Origin: Zanthoxylum bungeanum
Lineage: Eukaryota; Streptophyta; Magnoliopsida; Sapindales; Rutaceae
NCBI GenBank assembly: GCA_019454045.1
Contig: SKCR01036766.1
Coordinates: 1-64,000, forward strand
Reading direction: 5' to 3'
Length of the DNA: 64,000 nucleotides
Shown here piece after piece: positions 34,745 through 47,934 of the stretch. Position 1 is the first letter of the stretch; the number at the start of each line of letters is the position of its first letter. The position numbers were made by a program, and so were the translations under genes. The notes under the pieces were generated by a model, which was given only the letters and a program-made list of their open reading frames with translations, did no database searches and was not told where the DNA came from.

Positions 34745-36425
34745 CAATTTTGGGGAATAAATCCCAGGGCTGAGGCCCACATTATCAACAGTTTCGGGAA
34801 TGAATCACAGGGTCGAGGCCCACATTATCAGCGGTTTCAGGAATGAATCCCAGGGTCGAGGCCCACATTATCAGCAGTTTCGGGAATGAATCCCAGGGTC
34901 GAGGCCCACGTTATCAGCAGTTTTCAGGAATGAATCCCATGCTCGAGGCCCACACTATCAGCAGTTTCGGGAATGAATCCCAGGGTCGAGGACCATATTA
35001 TCAGCAGCTTTGGGAATGAATCACAGGATCGAGGCCCAAACTATCAGCAGTTTTGGGAATGAATCCCAGGGTCGAGGCCCACACAATCAATTCAGTTCGG
35101 GAATAAAGCCCACAATCAACACAAGTTCGGGAACAAAGCCCAGAGAATAAAGCCCACAATCAATAGTTCGGGAACAAAGCCCACAATCAACACAATTCGG
35201 GAATAAAGCCCACAATCAATTCAGTTCGGGAATAAAGCCCACAATCAACACAGTTCGGGAACAAATCCCACTCTCATCTCAATTCGGGAACAAAGCCCAC
35301 TCTCTACACAGCTCGTGAATAAAGCCCAGGGAACAAAGCCCACTCTAATCTCAATTCGGGAATAAAGCACACTCTCAACACAGTTCGGGAATAAAGCCCA
35401 GGGAACAAAGCCCACATTCAGCATAGTTCGGGAACAAAGCCCACACTCTCAACATAATTCGGGAACAAAGCCCACATTCAGTGCAGTTCGGGAATAAAGC
35501 CCACAATCAGGACAGTTCGGGAACAAAGCCCACTTTCTACATAGTTCGGGAACAAAGCCCATATTCAGCACAGTTTGGGAAAAAGCCTACTTTCTACACA
35601 ATTCGGGAATAAAGCCCACTCTCTACACAACTCGGGTAAAAGCCCACACTCAACACAAAATGGAAACAAAGCCCAGTGAACAAGCCCATATTCAGTACAG
35701 TTCAGGAATAAAGCCCACATTCAGTACAGTTCAGGAATAAAGCCCACATTCAGTACAGCTCAGGAACAAAGCCCACAGTCAACACAGTTCGGGAACAAAG
35801 CCCAGAGAACAAAGCCTGCTCTACACTACTCGGGAACAAATCCCACAGTCAGCTCAATTCGGGAATAAAGCCCACAGGTGGTTCGGGAACAAAGCCCAGG
35901 GGTCAAAAGCACATCGCCATCACATTCAACACAGTTCGGGAACAAAGCCCACTCTCTGCACAAGTTCGGGAACAAAGCCCACTCTCTACATAGTTCGGGA
36001 AAAAAGCCCACAGGTGGTTCGGGAACAAAGCCCATGGGTCAAAGCACCTGGCCATCACATTCAGCATAGTTCGGGAACAAAGCCCACTCTCTACACAGCT
36101 CGGGAACAAAGTCCACAGTCAGCTCAATTCACGAACAAAGCCCACAGGTGGTTCGGGAACAAAGCCCAGGGGTCAAAGGGCCTCACCATCAACTCAACTC
36201 AGTAACGGTTCGGAAATGGACCACCATCTCATCAGTAACGGTTCGGGAATGGACCACCTCACAGTAATGGTTCGGGAATGGATCATCCATCTCTCAAGTA
36301 ACGGTTCAGGAATGAACCACCTCACATCAGCTCAGTTTGGTAATGAATCCTAGAGATCGCAGCATCTTGCAGGGATGAACCTTAGGGGTCGCAGCACCTC
36401 ACCACCAGATCAACTCAGTTCGAAG
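34745..36425 (+). repeat. Minisatellite array of element E
   Basis: Three blocks. The first (34745-35095) has about eight ~43-bp units with GGGAATGAATCCCAGGGTCG and AGGCCCACATTATCAGCAG. The second (35095-36180) has several dozen ~25-35-bp units with TTCGGGAACAAAGCCCAC. The third (36190-36425) has ACGGTTCGGGAATGGACCAC units. Units vary in length and spacing, so this is a minisatellite and not a CRISPR. Large tandem arrays of this sort in the untranslated part are usual for Ogre/Tat elements. Confidence 0.88.
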
Positions 36426-36536
36426 CATCTCGCAAAGCAGCAGGTAAGTTCGGCAACAGCTGGCGAGCCATGTAAGTAAAAATGCATGCATGACTTTGAT
36501 ATGATTGTCACTGTCACACACTGCATAAGTCCCATC

Positions 36537-36549
36537 AAAGTGGGGGCGT
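36537..36549 (+). other. Polypurine tract of element E
   Basis: AAAGTGGGGGCGT directly before the 3' LTR start TGTAGAAAC at 36550. Element F has the same tract on the minus strand. Confidence 0.8.
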
Positions 36550-38845
36550 TGTAGAAACTACATTTTTTCATAGAATCCCGATGATGAGCCTCGTATGGAG
36601 GCACTACCCAATAAGTTGCGGAAGTCGCGGGAAACAGATGTCGGAAGGGAAAAATTAAAAAAATAAATACATCAACAAATTTAACTCGTTAATTGGCCTC
36701 GGGTTCGTCCGATTAATCTTGTTTTAAAATATTAAGCCTCGGCCCAAAACCCCCGCACACATCCAAAGCCCATTTCGCCCAAGCCCAATCCAAAAATAAT
36801 TAAAACATTTAAAACACATGTCACAAATTAAAATTAAATCAAATCCAATTAAAATTTAAATAAATCAAATCAAATCTCTTTCCTAAAATAAATAAATCCA
36901 TCTCCTAAACTAAATAAATCACCTTCCAAATTTAATATATTCCCCACCAATTACACAATATTTTTTCCTTATAACAAACTAATTAAAGATATCCCACATT
37001 ATTGCATGATCCTTGTTTCCTTCTCATGCGAGGAAAACCCTAGCCCACTCTTATAAAAAGGGATATAAACCAAACCTTTGAACCCTGGAGCATCCTCACG
37101 GTAACCTAACCCCATAAAGCTTTCGGCTCTCTCTTCTTTTTGATCTCTCCCTTCATGCCTTCCTCAACTTTCCCTCTTCTCTCTCCCACCTGCAACATAC
37201 GACCACTCACAAAGTAAACAAAAAACCCTAACAGCAGCACAACACCCTCACATCTCCTCACTTTCACGGCCTCTCATTCCCTCTCACAACAAATAACAAA
37301 TAAACCATAAACACTCAACACACCAAAAAACACACACGGCAGTCCCTACACATCTCCATCTCCTGGACTCCTCACGCCTCTACCTTACGACCCTCTCTCT
37401 GATCCTTCATCATTCACGTAGCAATCACAAAGCAAACCCTCATGCACTTAGCCCTACAACTCGTTACAAACAAACAAACAATAAACCTTTGATGCAGCAA
37501 ACCCCACTAACGCAACAAACTGACACTGCCAACAATCATAAACCCTTCATCAAAGCACACAGCTGCCCTTCCACCAGCATGAAACCAGATCCCTAAAGCC
37601 TTGGACTGTGACCTGAAGCCAGCCACGTGAACTGAGATATCAAAGCCACGACGATAACACCATGCATCCACTCAACTACGTCCTTTACAAAGCCATACAC
37701 ATATCCCAACATCTAACACAGGCGTAAGCCACACATAAACAGCACACCGACACCGACTCACACTTAGCCACAAAGCCCTTACCGACATAAGAAAATATCC
37801 CCTGCCGAAACCGAACACAAACAACCCATTACCCACTGAAATTCTCCCCAAAACAGTACCTTAAACTACACCCCTAAAAAGTCCCTAAATCACCGAAAAT
37901 AACAACTCAAAAATAGTAGAAACAGCAGCTCAAAATAGAGAAAATAGCAGCCCAAAACAGCGAAGCAACAGAGGAAAATATTGAACCAGCAGAACCGGAG
38001 GAGTTGCGGAGCATTAACCCTTCCGACGGCCGCGTAACGCACTTCCAAGAGGCGACTTAAAAGGTAACACCTGAGGGCACCCTTTTATTTACTCTCATTC
38101 ATCTTTTTCAATTATTTATTAGTATTTTTCCGCATGCGTATTGTTGGTTTATGTATGTTATTATTGTTGGATGAATGATTTTGTTCTATCTCTCGTGGTA
38201 TATCGGATGGAAACCCAGACGTAAATTACGTAGCCGAATCCGAATGGACGGTAGTGCGGTCTATACTTAGGATACAACTCCACATACTACATGAGAAACG
38301 GCACATATTTCGTTTCATCCAATCTTGTGTTCATCCATTGTCCATTAGAAATAGCACGTTATTTCCATGCATGATTTAGTTATCTTTTTTGCGTTAGGAA
38401 CTTAATTATATCTCTTCAATGTTTATTCTTAGACAATTATTTATTTATATTTCCGCATTTATCAATTTAATATGTTCATGAGATTGCGTGTTTGCCTTTA
38501 TTTCGTTTACTTCCGTGTATGCCAACTTAGATATAGATTGTATGCAAACTTAGATATAGGTTGTATGCAAACTTAGATATAGGTTATTCTTGCATGTGTA
38601 TGTCGCGTAGACTTGGTTATATTATCGCATAAATCCGTTCATTACAAGTGGCATAAGTAATGGACCATTCTGAACCCAACAGTTTGAGGTATTCCCTTGC
38701 GAGGGGTGAGTGCGGCCTTAAATCATTTCCCAGTTCACGCTGGGTGTCGACTCCATTATTCTCCGGTTTAGTCCCCCGCGGGCTACTCCGTACTCCCTAC
38801 CGGGTCGCGAGCCTGGAATAACGTCGTCGATTTCTGTATCCTACA
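36550..38845 (+). repeat. 3' LTR of element E
   Basis: 2296 bp, closely similar to 27846-30158 but with scattered substitutions and small indels. Followed by TSD CAACC. Confidence 0.88.
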
Positions 38846-38856
38846 CAACCCTAACA

Positions 38857-41815
38857 ATTTGTCCCACTTGCTATAGTGCCAATCCACAGTATCATATACA
38901 CATTTCAATATGTATCACATACTCATGGCCTTCAAGAGCTCACCTAGCACTCAAGAGGTAGGCAACAACAAGTAAGCCCGCTTTAACAAATTGAGTTTGT
39001 CCAACAAACCCAATTGTTTTTCTTAACCATCATCATTCATATTTCGTAGAACCCAAGTTCTACATCAATATGACTCAGATGCGATATCAATATTGTGCTA
39101 TAGCTACTAAGTTGTCTATGTATTCAAGTATCAAATCCAAATACTATGCAGACAACCACAACATTAATATCAAAACTTCTAATCTATAAGGTCACTATGC
39201 AACTTCATAAGTCAATACTTAATAAGTTGCAATGAATTCCACTAAAATAGTAGAATCAATCGTGACACTCCCACTGTATCTTTTCTCTGACTTTATATGA
39301 CATAGACTATCTAATGTCATAATTAGACTCAAAACTAATCTGACCATAATGGTTGCTTATTATATTCTTCATGAATAAGAAACTCGTTATTAATATCTCA
39401 AGATCACAAAGAACATGTTTCAAGATCCATCTTATGGTCTACAGCATATCAAAATAGCTCGTAACTATTACGATTAAATTGATATCTTTAATCGCACATT
39501 ATATAGTATTCATTATGCTATCATCATATGATGCATCAGATCGACTAGGCATTCTAATCAATTTCTCTTTCGACAAATGAATCATCATTTACGAAAGATA
39601 AATATTATATAAAAGAGACAGACAAACTGTCAAACAGTTATACTAACTGTCATACAGATAGTCTTGTTGTGTCATTTATTAGATCATATCTAATGCACGA
39701 CTAATGGGAGTATCTCACAAGTCTCTTAGTTTTATATCATATATGAAACTTTATATCAAATATAACATAGACTACTCACATTGCTATCACGGAGAAAATG
39801 AGACTTAGGTAAACCTTTTACCTCACAAATATTTCATTATTACATTAACAATGATAATGTCGTTAGGATATATAATACTAGAATGAAATTTGTACGCTCC
39901 CACTGACCCTACTATCAAATATGAATCTTTATGATTTGATAAAATCAGACAATCTGACTAATATCAAAATTAGGGAACACAAATTTTCAGAAAGCTTATC
40001 TGAGTCTACAATAGGCTCTATAAGCTAGTATATCAAACTCTGATCTTAGCAGAGTACAAACTCTATGGCCATTCTAGAATGAAATTTTCAAACAAAGAAA
40101 CCACAACGGATTTTTCATTCGATGAAAACATTCAGGAACGTCACTTTGCATTCTTTAGCCAAAATACATAGTTTAATATCAACATTAACCAATAGATCTT
40201 TAATTATTCAATCAATGTGACTAGAGACAAGTTTCTTCAGAATCTACAATAGATCACTGAGTAAAACCTTTCTCACTGTCATACTGTAAAGGTCAAACCT
40301 TTATCAAGCTCACTTTGCTTTTGTTGCGCAAATAATTTACACATTTTATGAACGATTCATAACGAAAGCTCAATCAAGTTCAAAACTTGATCGTCTTAAG
40401 CTATGAATAATTTTAGATCTATGGTTCAATGGTAATTTCTGAAATCGATATCAAATATCGCTCCCACTATAAGTTTTAGGATAATTTTCTTCGATAAGAA
40501 AACAACAGAACCAATAAGTATCAAATACTTTGTAAATGATTCTGACATCCTATTAAACTTATACGGAAGATATCGTAGGGTCATTTCATCTAATTAATTA
40601 TGTAGTTCCACTACAATTTATCACTCTCACATTTGACTTTAATAAGTCAAGTCTTTTCTACAATCGTTAACACTGATGTTACACTAAGTAATAAACCAAT
40701 TTTATTACTCGGGATCGTAGAAAAGATTTTTATCAAATAGAATACAATATTCTATTAAATAGAATAAATGATAAATTTTTACTTGTACCTCCAAGGTGCA
40801 AGTACTTTCAATTATATAACCATTCTATAAAAGAAAGATTCAAGGATGAATTAAAAGGATGAATTAGTGTAACTGGGGCATAACCCCAAGAGTATTGAAA
40901 ACTAATTCGGTAACACTCAATATCAAACGAATCATATCATATAAGATTCGATTTCTCCCACTGATCAGCTCCATCACGATGGAATCGTAGAAGAATAATA
41001 TTGAGTAAGAATCATATTCATTAAATAACTTTATAACTAATTGCCATAAATTCATATGTTTGATCGTATCAAACATCTTTGAACAATTCAAAGACTCATG
41101 GTGAATTTTAAAATATAGTTTTTCAACACTTCAAATAGAATATCCTTGAACCATTCAAAATATTCTATTCGCGTTTCATGAGAAACATATTGAAAGTTCT
41201 CGAATCATTCAAGACGTTCAATATATATTCTTTTTAGAAACATGTAACTAAGTCATGACAGTTCATTAACTAAGTTATGAAGTAAAGAAAACTATCCAAG
41301 GTAATTTATAATTCATTAAACTACATACTTCCAAGTATTAGTTTAATAAATAATTGGTCCAATGAAGATCATTGATTAAATTAGATTTAATCACATCCTG
41401 AATACAATATTCATTAAATGGATAAGGATGCATGGTGTGATCTTATATCAGACCATCATTTACTATACAGAATAAGCATTTAATGCTTATGTGATAAAAT
41501 CTCATAAAGCAATGTTCTAAGTTATTTAGTTAACCGAATATTTTTCTTAATGTTTATCTTTTGATCAATGACACTACTAGTCTTATTAGAATATGTAACA
41601 ATTATTTATAAAGAACAATTAATTATCCAATAGTCGCAAATTCTGATATCAAATATCAAAACAATCATTAAACATTATTTTAAATAACTAGATGGGAGAT
41701 CTGGTATCCAATAGCTATAGTTGTCGTATTGTGAGAATCGATATTCCCTATACACAACTACACACATCTTCTTTCTTTAGCTTTATAATTTGCCTTCAAT
41801 TATTCACAACAATTG
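38857..41815 (-). other. Decayed interior of element D, left part
   Basis: About 3 kb of AT-rich sequence between elements E and F. The only recognisable mark is the Copia-style PPT next to 38857. No open frame of useful length and no protein motif was recognised on either strand. Confidence 0.5.
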
Positions 41816-42420
41816 TGTGGGAACACAGGAACTGGGCGACGCATGCTGTCCCGGGCTCGCGGCCCTGTTGGGAGTACGGAGTAGCCCGTGGGGACTAAAC
41901 CGGAGAATAATGGAGTCGCCACCCGGTGTGAACCGGGAAAATGAGATTTAAGGCCGCACTCACCCCTCGCAAGGGAAGACCTTAAACCGTTGGGTTCGGA
42001 ATGGTCCCTTACTTATGCCACTTGTAAGGAAAGGATTTATATAATAATTTAATCAGGCTTAAGTAACACTTATTTCTAAGAATATCATGCTTCTAAATTC
42101 ACATACATACATCAACAAGTTCATCTAAATTTATATGTAACACATATTCGAATTTGCATACAGTCTATTTGCATGTAATCTATGTCTCAATTTGCATACA
42201 TAAGGATTATCATACGGCAAGCATACAAGTTAATGAATGCATTGGTGGACACAGAAGCGCAAACAAATAGCATTCTTACTAGCATGAATATTAAGAAAAG
42301 ATGTTTAAACGCATAACAGAAATAGACAACTAGAGAGGTAATACAAATGCATAACGTAAAAAGGGTAACTATGTGCTAAGATGGACATGTCGTAATGTGA
42401 TGCAAGAGGATCTGTTTACC

Positions 42421-42700
42421 GTGGGCGTTCTTGCAGTGTTCGTAGACGCGTTCGAACGGTAAACAGAAGGTTCTCGTTCGAGTAGCGTTCGTAAACGCGT
42501 TCGAACGGAAATGAAACAGAATGCTCACGTTCGTATGGCGTTTGTGAACGCGTTCGAACGGAAATGAAACAGAATGCTCACGTTCGTATGGCGTTTATGA
42601 ACGCATTCCAACAGAAATGAAACCTGATGCATGATAAGGCAAAATGCATGCGCGTTCGAGTTGCGTTTGTAAACGCGTTCGAACGGGAACAGACCTGATG
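42421..42700 (-). repeat. CGTTCGAACG repeats in the element F LTR
   Basis: About five units of ~50-60 bp (longer near the end) each hold GCGTTxGTxAACGCGTTCGAACG; perfect CGTTCGAACG palindromes start at 42449, 42498, 42551 and 42675. The other LTR has the same array at about 49510-49790. A further CGAACG cluster is near the other end of the LTR (44688-44755; 51778-51850). Confidence 0.8.
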
Positions 42701-42719
42701 CATGAAATGGGACGCAATA

Positions 42720-43370
42720 CATAAATGGCGAATAATACAATGCGAGGTGCGGCGAAGCATTGTGGTAAAGGATTTTAACCTCTTCAATTAGAGGACCTCT
42801 CATCGCACTTACTAAGCCCATGCGTTCGATCGCATCATGCATACAAACATAAAGACAATCATATCAAACTAAGTATGCCCGATTGGGCATATCTTACATC
42901 CAACCGAACACACATCAACCGGTGCAGCAAAGCATTGTGGTAAAGGGCTTTAACCCTTCCTCATAGGGGATCTTTCATCCCACTTACTAAGCCCATGCGC
43001 TCGATCGCATCATGCATACAAACATAAAGACGATCATATCAAACTAAGTATGCCCGATTGAACACATCTTACATCCAACCGAACACACATCAACCGGCGC
43101 GGCAAAGCATCGTGGTAAAGGGCTTTAACCCCTCCCCATAGGGGATCTTTCATTCCACTTACTAAGCCCATGCGCTCGATCGCATCATGCATACGAACAT
43201 AAAGACAATCATATCAAACTAAGTATGCCCGATTGAACACATCTTACATCCAATCGAACACACATCAACCGGCGCGGCAAAGCATCGTGGTAAAGGGCTT
43301 TAACCCCTCCCCATAGGGGATATTTCATTCCACTTACTAAGCCCATGCGCTTGATTGAACCATGCATAAA
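42720..43370 (-). repeat. Four ~180-bp tandem units in the element F LTR
   Basis: Each unit has GGTAAAGGGCTTTAACCCCT, TTACTAAGCCCATGCGCTCG and CAAACTAAGTATGCCCGATT. The partner LTR has them at about 49830-50450. Confidence 0.85.
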
Positions 43371-44920
43371 TAAGCAACATGCAGAATTCAAGTGACGAAA
43401 AATAAATAAACCAAAACAACACAAAACAAAAGAGGGTGCCGTTTACTCAAGCGGTATGTGGAGTTGTATCCCAAGTACAGACCGCACTAACGTCCATTCG
43501 GATTCGGCTACGGAATTTACGTCTGGGTTTCCATCCTATATACCACAAGAGACGACACTCTTCCATTCATCCAATACCCACAACACACGTCATACACAAA
43601 CAAGATTTAACAAATAAGTAAAATACAATCAAAATAAATAACAAAAATCAAATAAAGATGAGTGTGAAAAGTACCCTCAGGTCTAACCTTTTAAATCACC
43701 TCTCGGATGTACGGCACACGGTCCTCGGAAGGGTGGATGCTCCGCAACTCTTTCGGTTCACTGGTTCACTGCTCTCGTTCGTTGTCTCACTGTTTGGAGT
43801 CGTCGTTCTCCGTCTTTTGCTTCTGCTTTTGACTCCGATTTGCTACTGTTCGGCCTCTGTTTTGCTGCTCACTGTTTAGGTCACCTGTTTTGACGTTTCA
43901 ACGGATTGTTCCAAGTTTTTGTGTGGGTTCTTAGTGCAGTCTTGTGTGATTATTTTAAGGATTATGAATGTAGTTTTTTTATGTTATTACTTTAAGTCTT
44001 TTAGGGAATGTTTTAAGAGGATTTTGCTGCTGTATGAAGCATGTTTGGGCTGCCGTTTGGGGGTACTTTTTCAGTGATGTGTGGAGGCTTAGGGGGCTGC
44101 TATTTTCGGTTATGGAGTGGAGGAGATTTGTGAGGTTTATGGGCGTGTAGGGCTGATCGGTTTGTGAAGGTGCTTTTAATGTGAAGGCTTGGGGTTATTT
44201 TCTTTTCTCTTGTGATTTGTGTGAGTTGTGTGTCTATTATGTGTATGAGCTAGGGGTGTGCATGTCTTGGTTAGTGGTTGTTTATATAGAGAAGGGCTAG
44301 GGCTTCACCTTGTCTCACAAGGAAGGGATTTGGTGCATTAAAGGGAGGATTTGATTTGGTGTTGAGCAAGGAAAGTCAAAGATTGAGGGGGGACAAATCT
44401 TGGCTAGATTAGGAATACAAAATATTTAATTTGTTATGATTGATTTTAATTAGGCATGACATCTTTTTAATTTAGTATGTGATTTGTTTAGTTAGGAAGT
44501 TAATATATTTGATTTATCTTCATTATGTATGATTATATTTTGTGTTTTATTTAATTGGTAAATGGTTTAGATATTTTATTTAATATTTAATGTTTAATTT
44601 AATTAAATTGGGATGTGTTTTATGGGCTTTGGGGAGCTAATTGGGCTGGGGTGCGAGGCTAGCAGCAAAACCAGAAACACCGACGCCGTTCGAACGCCAA
44701 TTCGAACGCTACACGAACGTCCGTAATCTGCCTGACGTTCGAATGAAGTAACGAACGCAGCATTAACGAAGACAGTGAGCTTGTGAAATGAACTTGATGA
44801 CGTACTTATTCTGAATTTCCCCTTCCGACCTCCGTTTCCCGCAATATCCTTATCTAAAAAGGTAGTGCCTCCAACTGAGACTCATCATCGGGTTTCACAT
44901 GCAAAAATGCAATGCCTACA

Positions 44921-44935
44921 GTCGCCCCCACTTTG
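44921..44935 (-). other. Polypurine tract of element F
   Basis: The minus strand reads CAAAGTGGGGGCGAC directly before the 3' LTR, matching element E. Confidence 0.8.
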
Positions 44936-45065
44936 ATGGGACTTGTGCAGTGTGTGACTTTGAACAATTCTATCAAAGTTATGCAATGCATTTTCACTTA
45001 CCTGGCTCGCCAGCTGCCACTTGACTTACCATGTGTTGAGTTGAGTTGATTTGGTGGTGAGGTGC

Positions 45066-46160
45066 TGCGACCCCTGGTTCATTCCCGAATCATGCTCCAT
45101 TTTCAGAGCGCCATTTTCGGCATATTTTGTGTGTGTGCTCTATTTTGAAGCACCTTTTCCTGCATTTGCTGTGTGTGTTCCATTTTGGAGCGTCATTTTC
45201 GGCATCGGTTGTGAGTGCTCCATTTTGGAGTGCCATCTTCGGCATCTGTTGTGAGTGCTCCATTTTGGAGTGCCATTTTCGGCGTCTGTTGTGAGCGCTC
45301 CATTTTGGAGTGCCATTTTCGGCATCGGTTGTGAATGCTCCATTTTGGAGTGCCATCTTGGCATCTGTTGTGAGTGCTCCATTTTGGAGTGCCATTTTCG
45401 GCATCGGTTGTGAATGCTCCATTTTGGAGTGCCATTTTCGGCGTCTGCTATGTGTGCTCCATTTTGGGGCGCCATTTTCGGCATCTGTTGTGGTAGCGGT
45501 CCATTTCCGAACCGTTCTGTGCGTGAATGTGGCTCATTTTTGAACCGTTATTTGGTGAGATGGTCTTTACCGCTACAAACCTGCGAACACAAAACAAACA
45601 TTGCATGTATGTGATATGTATGCATGTATGCATGTACATGTATCATATTCCGATGGGTTAGGCCTTCCTTGGTCCATTTCCGAACCGTGCTCCATTTTCA
45701 GAGTGCTCTTTTCAGCGAGATGAGATGATGGTCCATTTCAAACCGTGCTCCATTTTTGGAGTGCCCTTTTCGGCGAGATGTGATAATGGTCCATTTCCGA
45801 ACCGTGCTCCATTTTCGGAGTGCCCTTTTCGGCGAGATGTGATAATGGTCCATTTCCGAACCGTCGCTGATGAGAGATAGTCCATTTCCGAACCATTACG
45901 GATATGAGAGTGGTTCATTTCTGAACCGTTGCTGATAATGATGTGGGCCCCGCCCCCAAAGTACTATACCTGGCAGAACTAATACTGAACCAATGTGGGC
46001 CTCGCCCCCAGAATGCCATACCCGGCAGAACTGATACTGATGATGTGGGCCTCGCCCCCAAGATGATATTGATGTGGGCCTTAGCCCCAGACTGATATTG
46101 ATGTGGGCCTCGGCCCTAAACTGATGCTGATGTGGGCCTCGCCCTAAGCTGATACTGATT
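45066..46160 (-). repeat. Minisatellite array of element F
   Basis: About ten 40-bp units with GCTCCATTTTGGAGTGCCAT lie at 45090-45490. Units with GTCCATTTCCGAACCGTGCT follow at 45660-45910, and units with GATGTGGGCCTCGCCCC at 45940-46150. The last two words also occur in element E's array in a different order and number. The overlapping long open frames here follow from the 40-bp period. Confidence 0.88.
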
Positions 46161-46438
46161 CATTTCTGAAACTGACTGTACTGTTGTTGCTTCCAGAGAT
46201 TCCCCGTGTTCTAAACATCACTGAATTTCATAGTATCAAGGTTGAATGCTTTTCTCAAATATACTCATGTTGCAGGTTGGAGGGAGCGACTCAGGCATGT
46301 AAACGAAATGAACATCTTTATTATCATTTAAGAAATGGTTCGAACAGGTAGACCAAATCAATGTCTATATCAAAATGCAGGATCAAATAAACTAGGAGGA
46401 ACAACTTCATCATTCGCAACATTGCCTTCTTTCTTGAC

Positions 46439-47743
46439 CTACGGTTCTTCACTGTCATCCCCTATCTCCATGTAAGAAGCTTGATGGTTAATGGTTTGTA
46501 GAACAAAAGTTTCAGGCAATCCAGAGTTGATCATGTAGTTGGGTAGGGGATTTCTGTGTGCGTTGGGTTGTTCTCTTTCTGGGTCAGGTATTTTGTGAGC
46601 ATCGATAAGGTTTTGGATTTCATGCCTAAGGCGGGTGCAGTTGTCAGTTTCGTGGCCTCTCCTCTGATGGAAGTGACAATACAGGCTTAGGTTAAGGTTG
46701 GGTGGTATAGGATCTGGAAGTGGTTTAGGCTCTAAGGGTTTTAGGAGTCCTTGTCCCTTCAACTTCTCCAGCACCTTAGATAACGGCTTCCACAGGTTAG
46801 AGAAATACCGATTCTTAATGGAAGCAACCTCGGCAGTAGCAGGCTTGGTCTCAGAAGGCCCCCCAAAAGTTCTTCTATTCTGGCCATAAAACTTTCTGTT
46901 TTCAGCCTCTTCTTCCTCAATATCCATGACAGTTTCCCTCAACTGTCGAAAATCAGAAATAATTGAAGTCATCCTCCTCAGCTTACCATAAATAGAGGGC
47001 TTGGTGCCCTTGATAATCATCTTAATTTGGTCTTTCTCTGAAGGCCGAGTCTGCATTTTCAAAAGCTGGCTTCTCCAGCGATCCACATACTCTTTGAAAC
47101 TTTCCTCTGGCTTCTACTTAGTGTTCTCCAAATCACGGAGTGACAAGTCAATTTCTAAGTCTGTAACATACTGCTTCAGAAAAGCATCAGCTAGTTCCTT
47201 CCAATCTTCCTTAACCTTCTTCTCAAGGCTATGATACCAAACCACAAGTGCCCCCTCGAGTGACATCCCAAACATCTTTTGGACTTGGCGCTGTGATAGG
47301 CCCATTGAACTCATGACTGAGACATATTGCTGCAAATGGACTCTCGGGTCTCCATTCCCATTAAACTTGGCCATGTCGGGCATTTTAAACCGAGCTGGCA
47401 GCTGTTCTCCGAACGTCATTGCCTCATAATCTAACAACTCTTCATGTTTACCCCTCATTTTACGGGTAACTGTTTCAACCTGATCCCGGAGCTTCTGAAA
47501 TTCTGCCTGAGACCCAATCACTTTGCCTGTTGCATACTCTGCCATGTCATCATCAAAAGTGGGGATATCATCCCCCAACCCATTCGGAGGCTCCTCACAT
47601 CTTACATTCTCAGAGTTTCCCCCAGCACGGGGCACAGCCATATCTATCATGGCAGTAGTCAAGGCTTGCAATTGTTCAGTAATCTTGGCGAAACCATTTT
47701 CCAACTGATCTATTCGGGATACTTCATTATCGGATGTGCTCAT
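46439..47743 (-). pseudogene. Gag of Ogre/Tat type, interrupted by one amber codon
   Basis: A 434-codon frame from the ATG at 47743 (M-S-T-S-D-N-E) to a stop at 46439, broken only by TAG at 47116-47114 (codon 210). The capsid-type retrotransposon gag region covers about 115-260, with P-A-R-F-K-M-P-D-M-A-K-F-N-G, then V-V-W-Y, and K-P-E-E-S-F after the stop. A zinc-knuckle-like C356-x2-H359-x4-H364-x4-C369 follows. Gag packages element RNA into particles. The stop probably arose from a CAG or AAG codon. Beyond gag there is no protease. A start further upstream at 47902 is in frame, but the extra 53 residues do not look like gag. Confidence 0.85.
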
Positions 47744-47934
47744 ATTTTTTACCGGTCTTTTAGTGAGTCTTCTCTCTTCCCTAACCCAATGGGAATCTAT
47801 GATGGCTTTTTGAGCACAAGGGTTAGCTTGATGTATGTATGCATGGGGGTGCATGAGATGCATGTAACATATATAACATATTGAATCAACTAAAATCTTC
47901 AAACAAATCAGCTTATTATCATTTTAGAAGCTTC

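Larger units (their letters stand above)
27846..38845 (+). mobile_element. Element E: Ogre/Tat-like non-autonomous LTR retrotransposon
   Basis: Exactly 11,000 bp including the nested insert I. Its LTRs are 27846-30158 and 36550-38845 (TGTAGA…TACA), with TSD CAACC at 27841-27845 and 38846-38850. The PBS at 30162-30180 is the type reported for Ogre (tRNA-Arg), and the PPT reads AAGTGGGGGCGT. After the PBS come insert I, the module shared with B and F, leader-type repeats, purine runs and a long minisatellite array up to the PPT. No gag or pol domain is recognisable, so it could move only with proteins from another element. Confidence 0.87.
41816..44920 (-). repeat. 3' LTR of element F
   Basis: Plus-strand ends TGTGGGAA and CCTACA. 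It contains ~56-bp repeats with palindromic CGTTCGAACG and four ~180-bp units (see separate entries). The short open frame 43658-43879 recurs unchanged in length in the other LTR and is a consequence of LTR duplication. Confidence 0.92.

Noticed and set aside
34745..36180. Regularly spaced repeats that could be taken for a CRISPR array
   Set aside because: The setting is a plant retrotransposon, unit lengths vary, the intervening sequences are themselves repeats, and there are no cas genes.
43658..43879. Hydrophobic 73-codon frame, duplicated at 50750-50971
   Set aside because: The duplication is simply the two LTRs of element F; no family match and no initiation context.
45090..45484. Long overlapping minus-strand frames encoding repeated Q-N-G-A-L-T-T-D-A-E peptides
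   Set aside because: They follow from a 40-bp tandem repeat without stops. Because 40 is not a multiple of 3, the same peptide appears in several frames; there is no sign of coding selection.
47114..47116. Programmed readthrough of the gag amber codon in element F
   Set aside because: The stop falls within the capsid-type domain and not at a gag-pol boundary, and there is no pol after it, so a simple mutation is the likelier cause.
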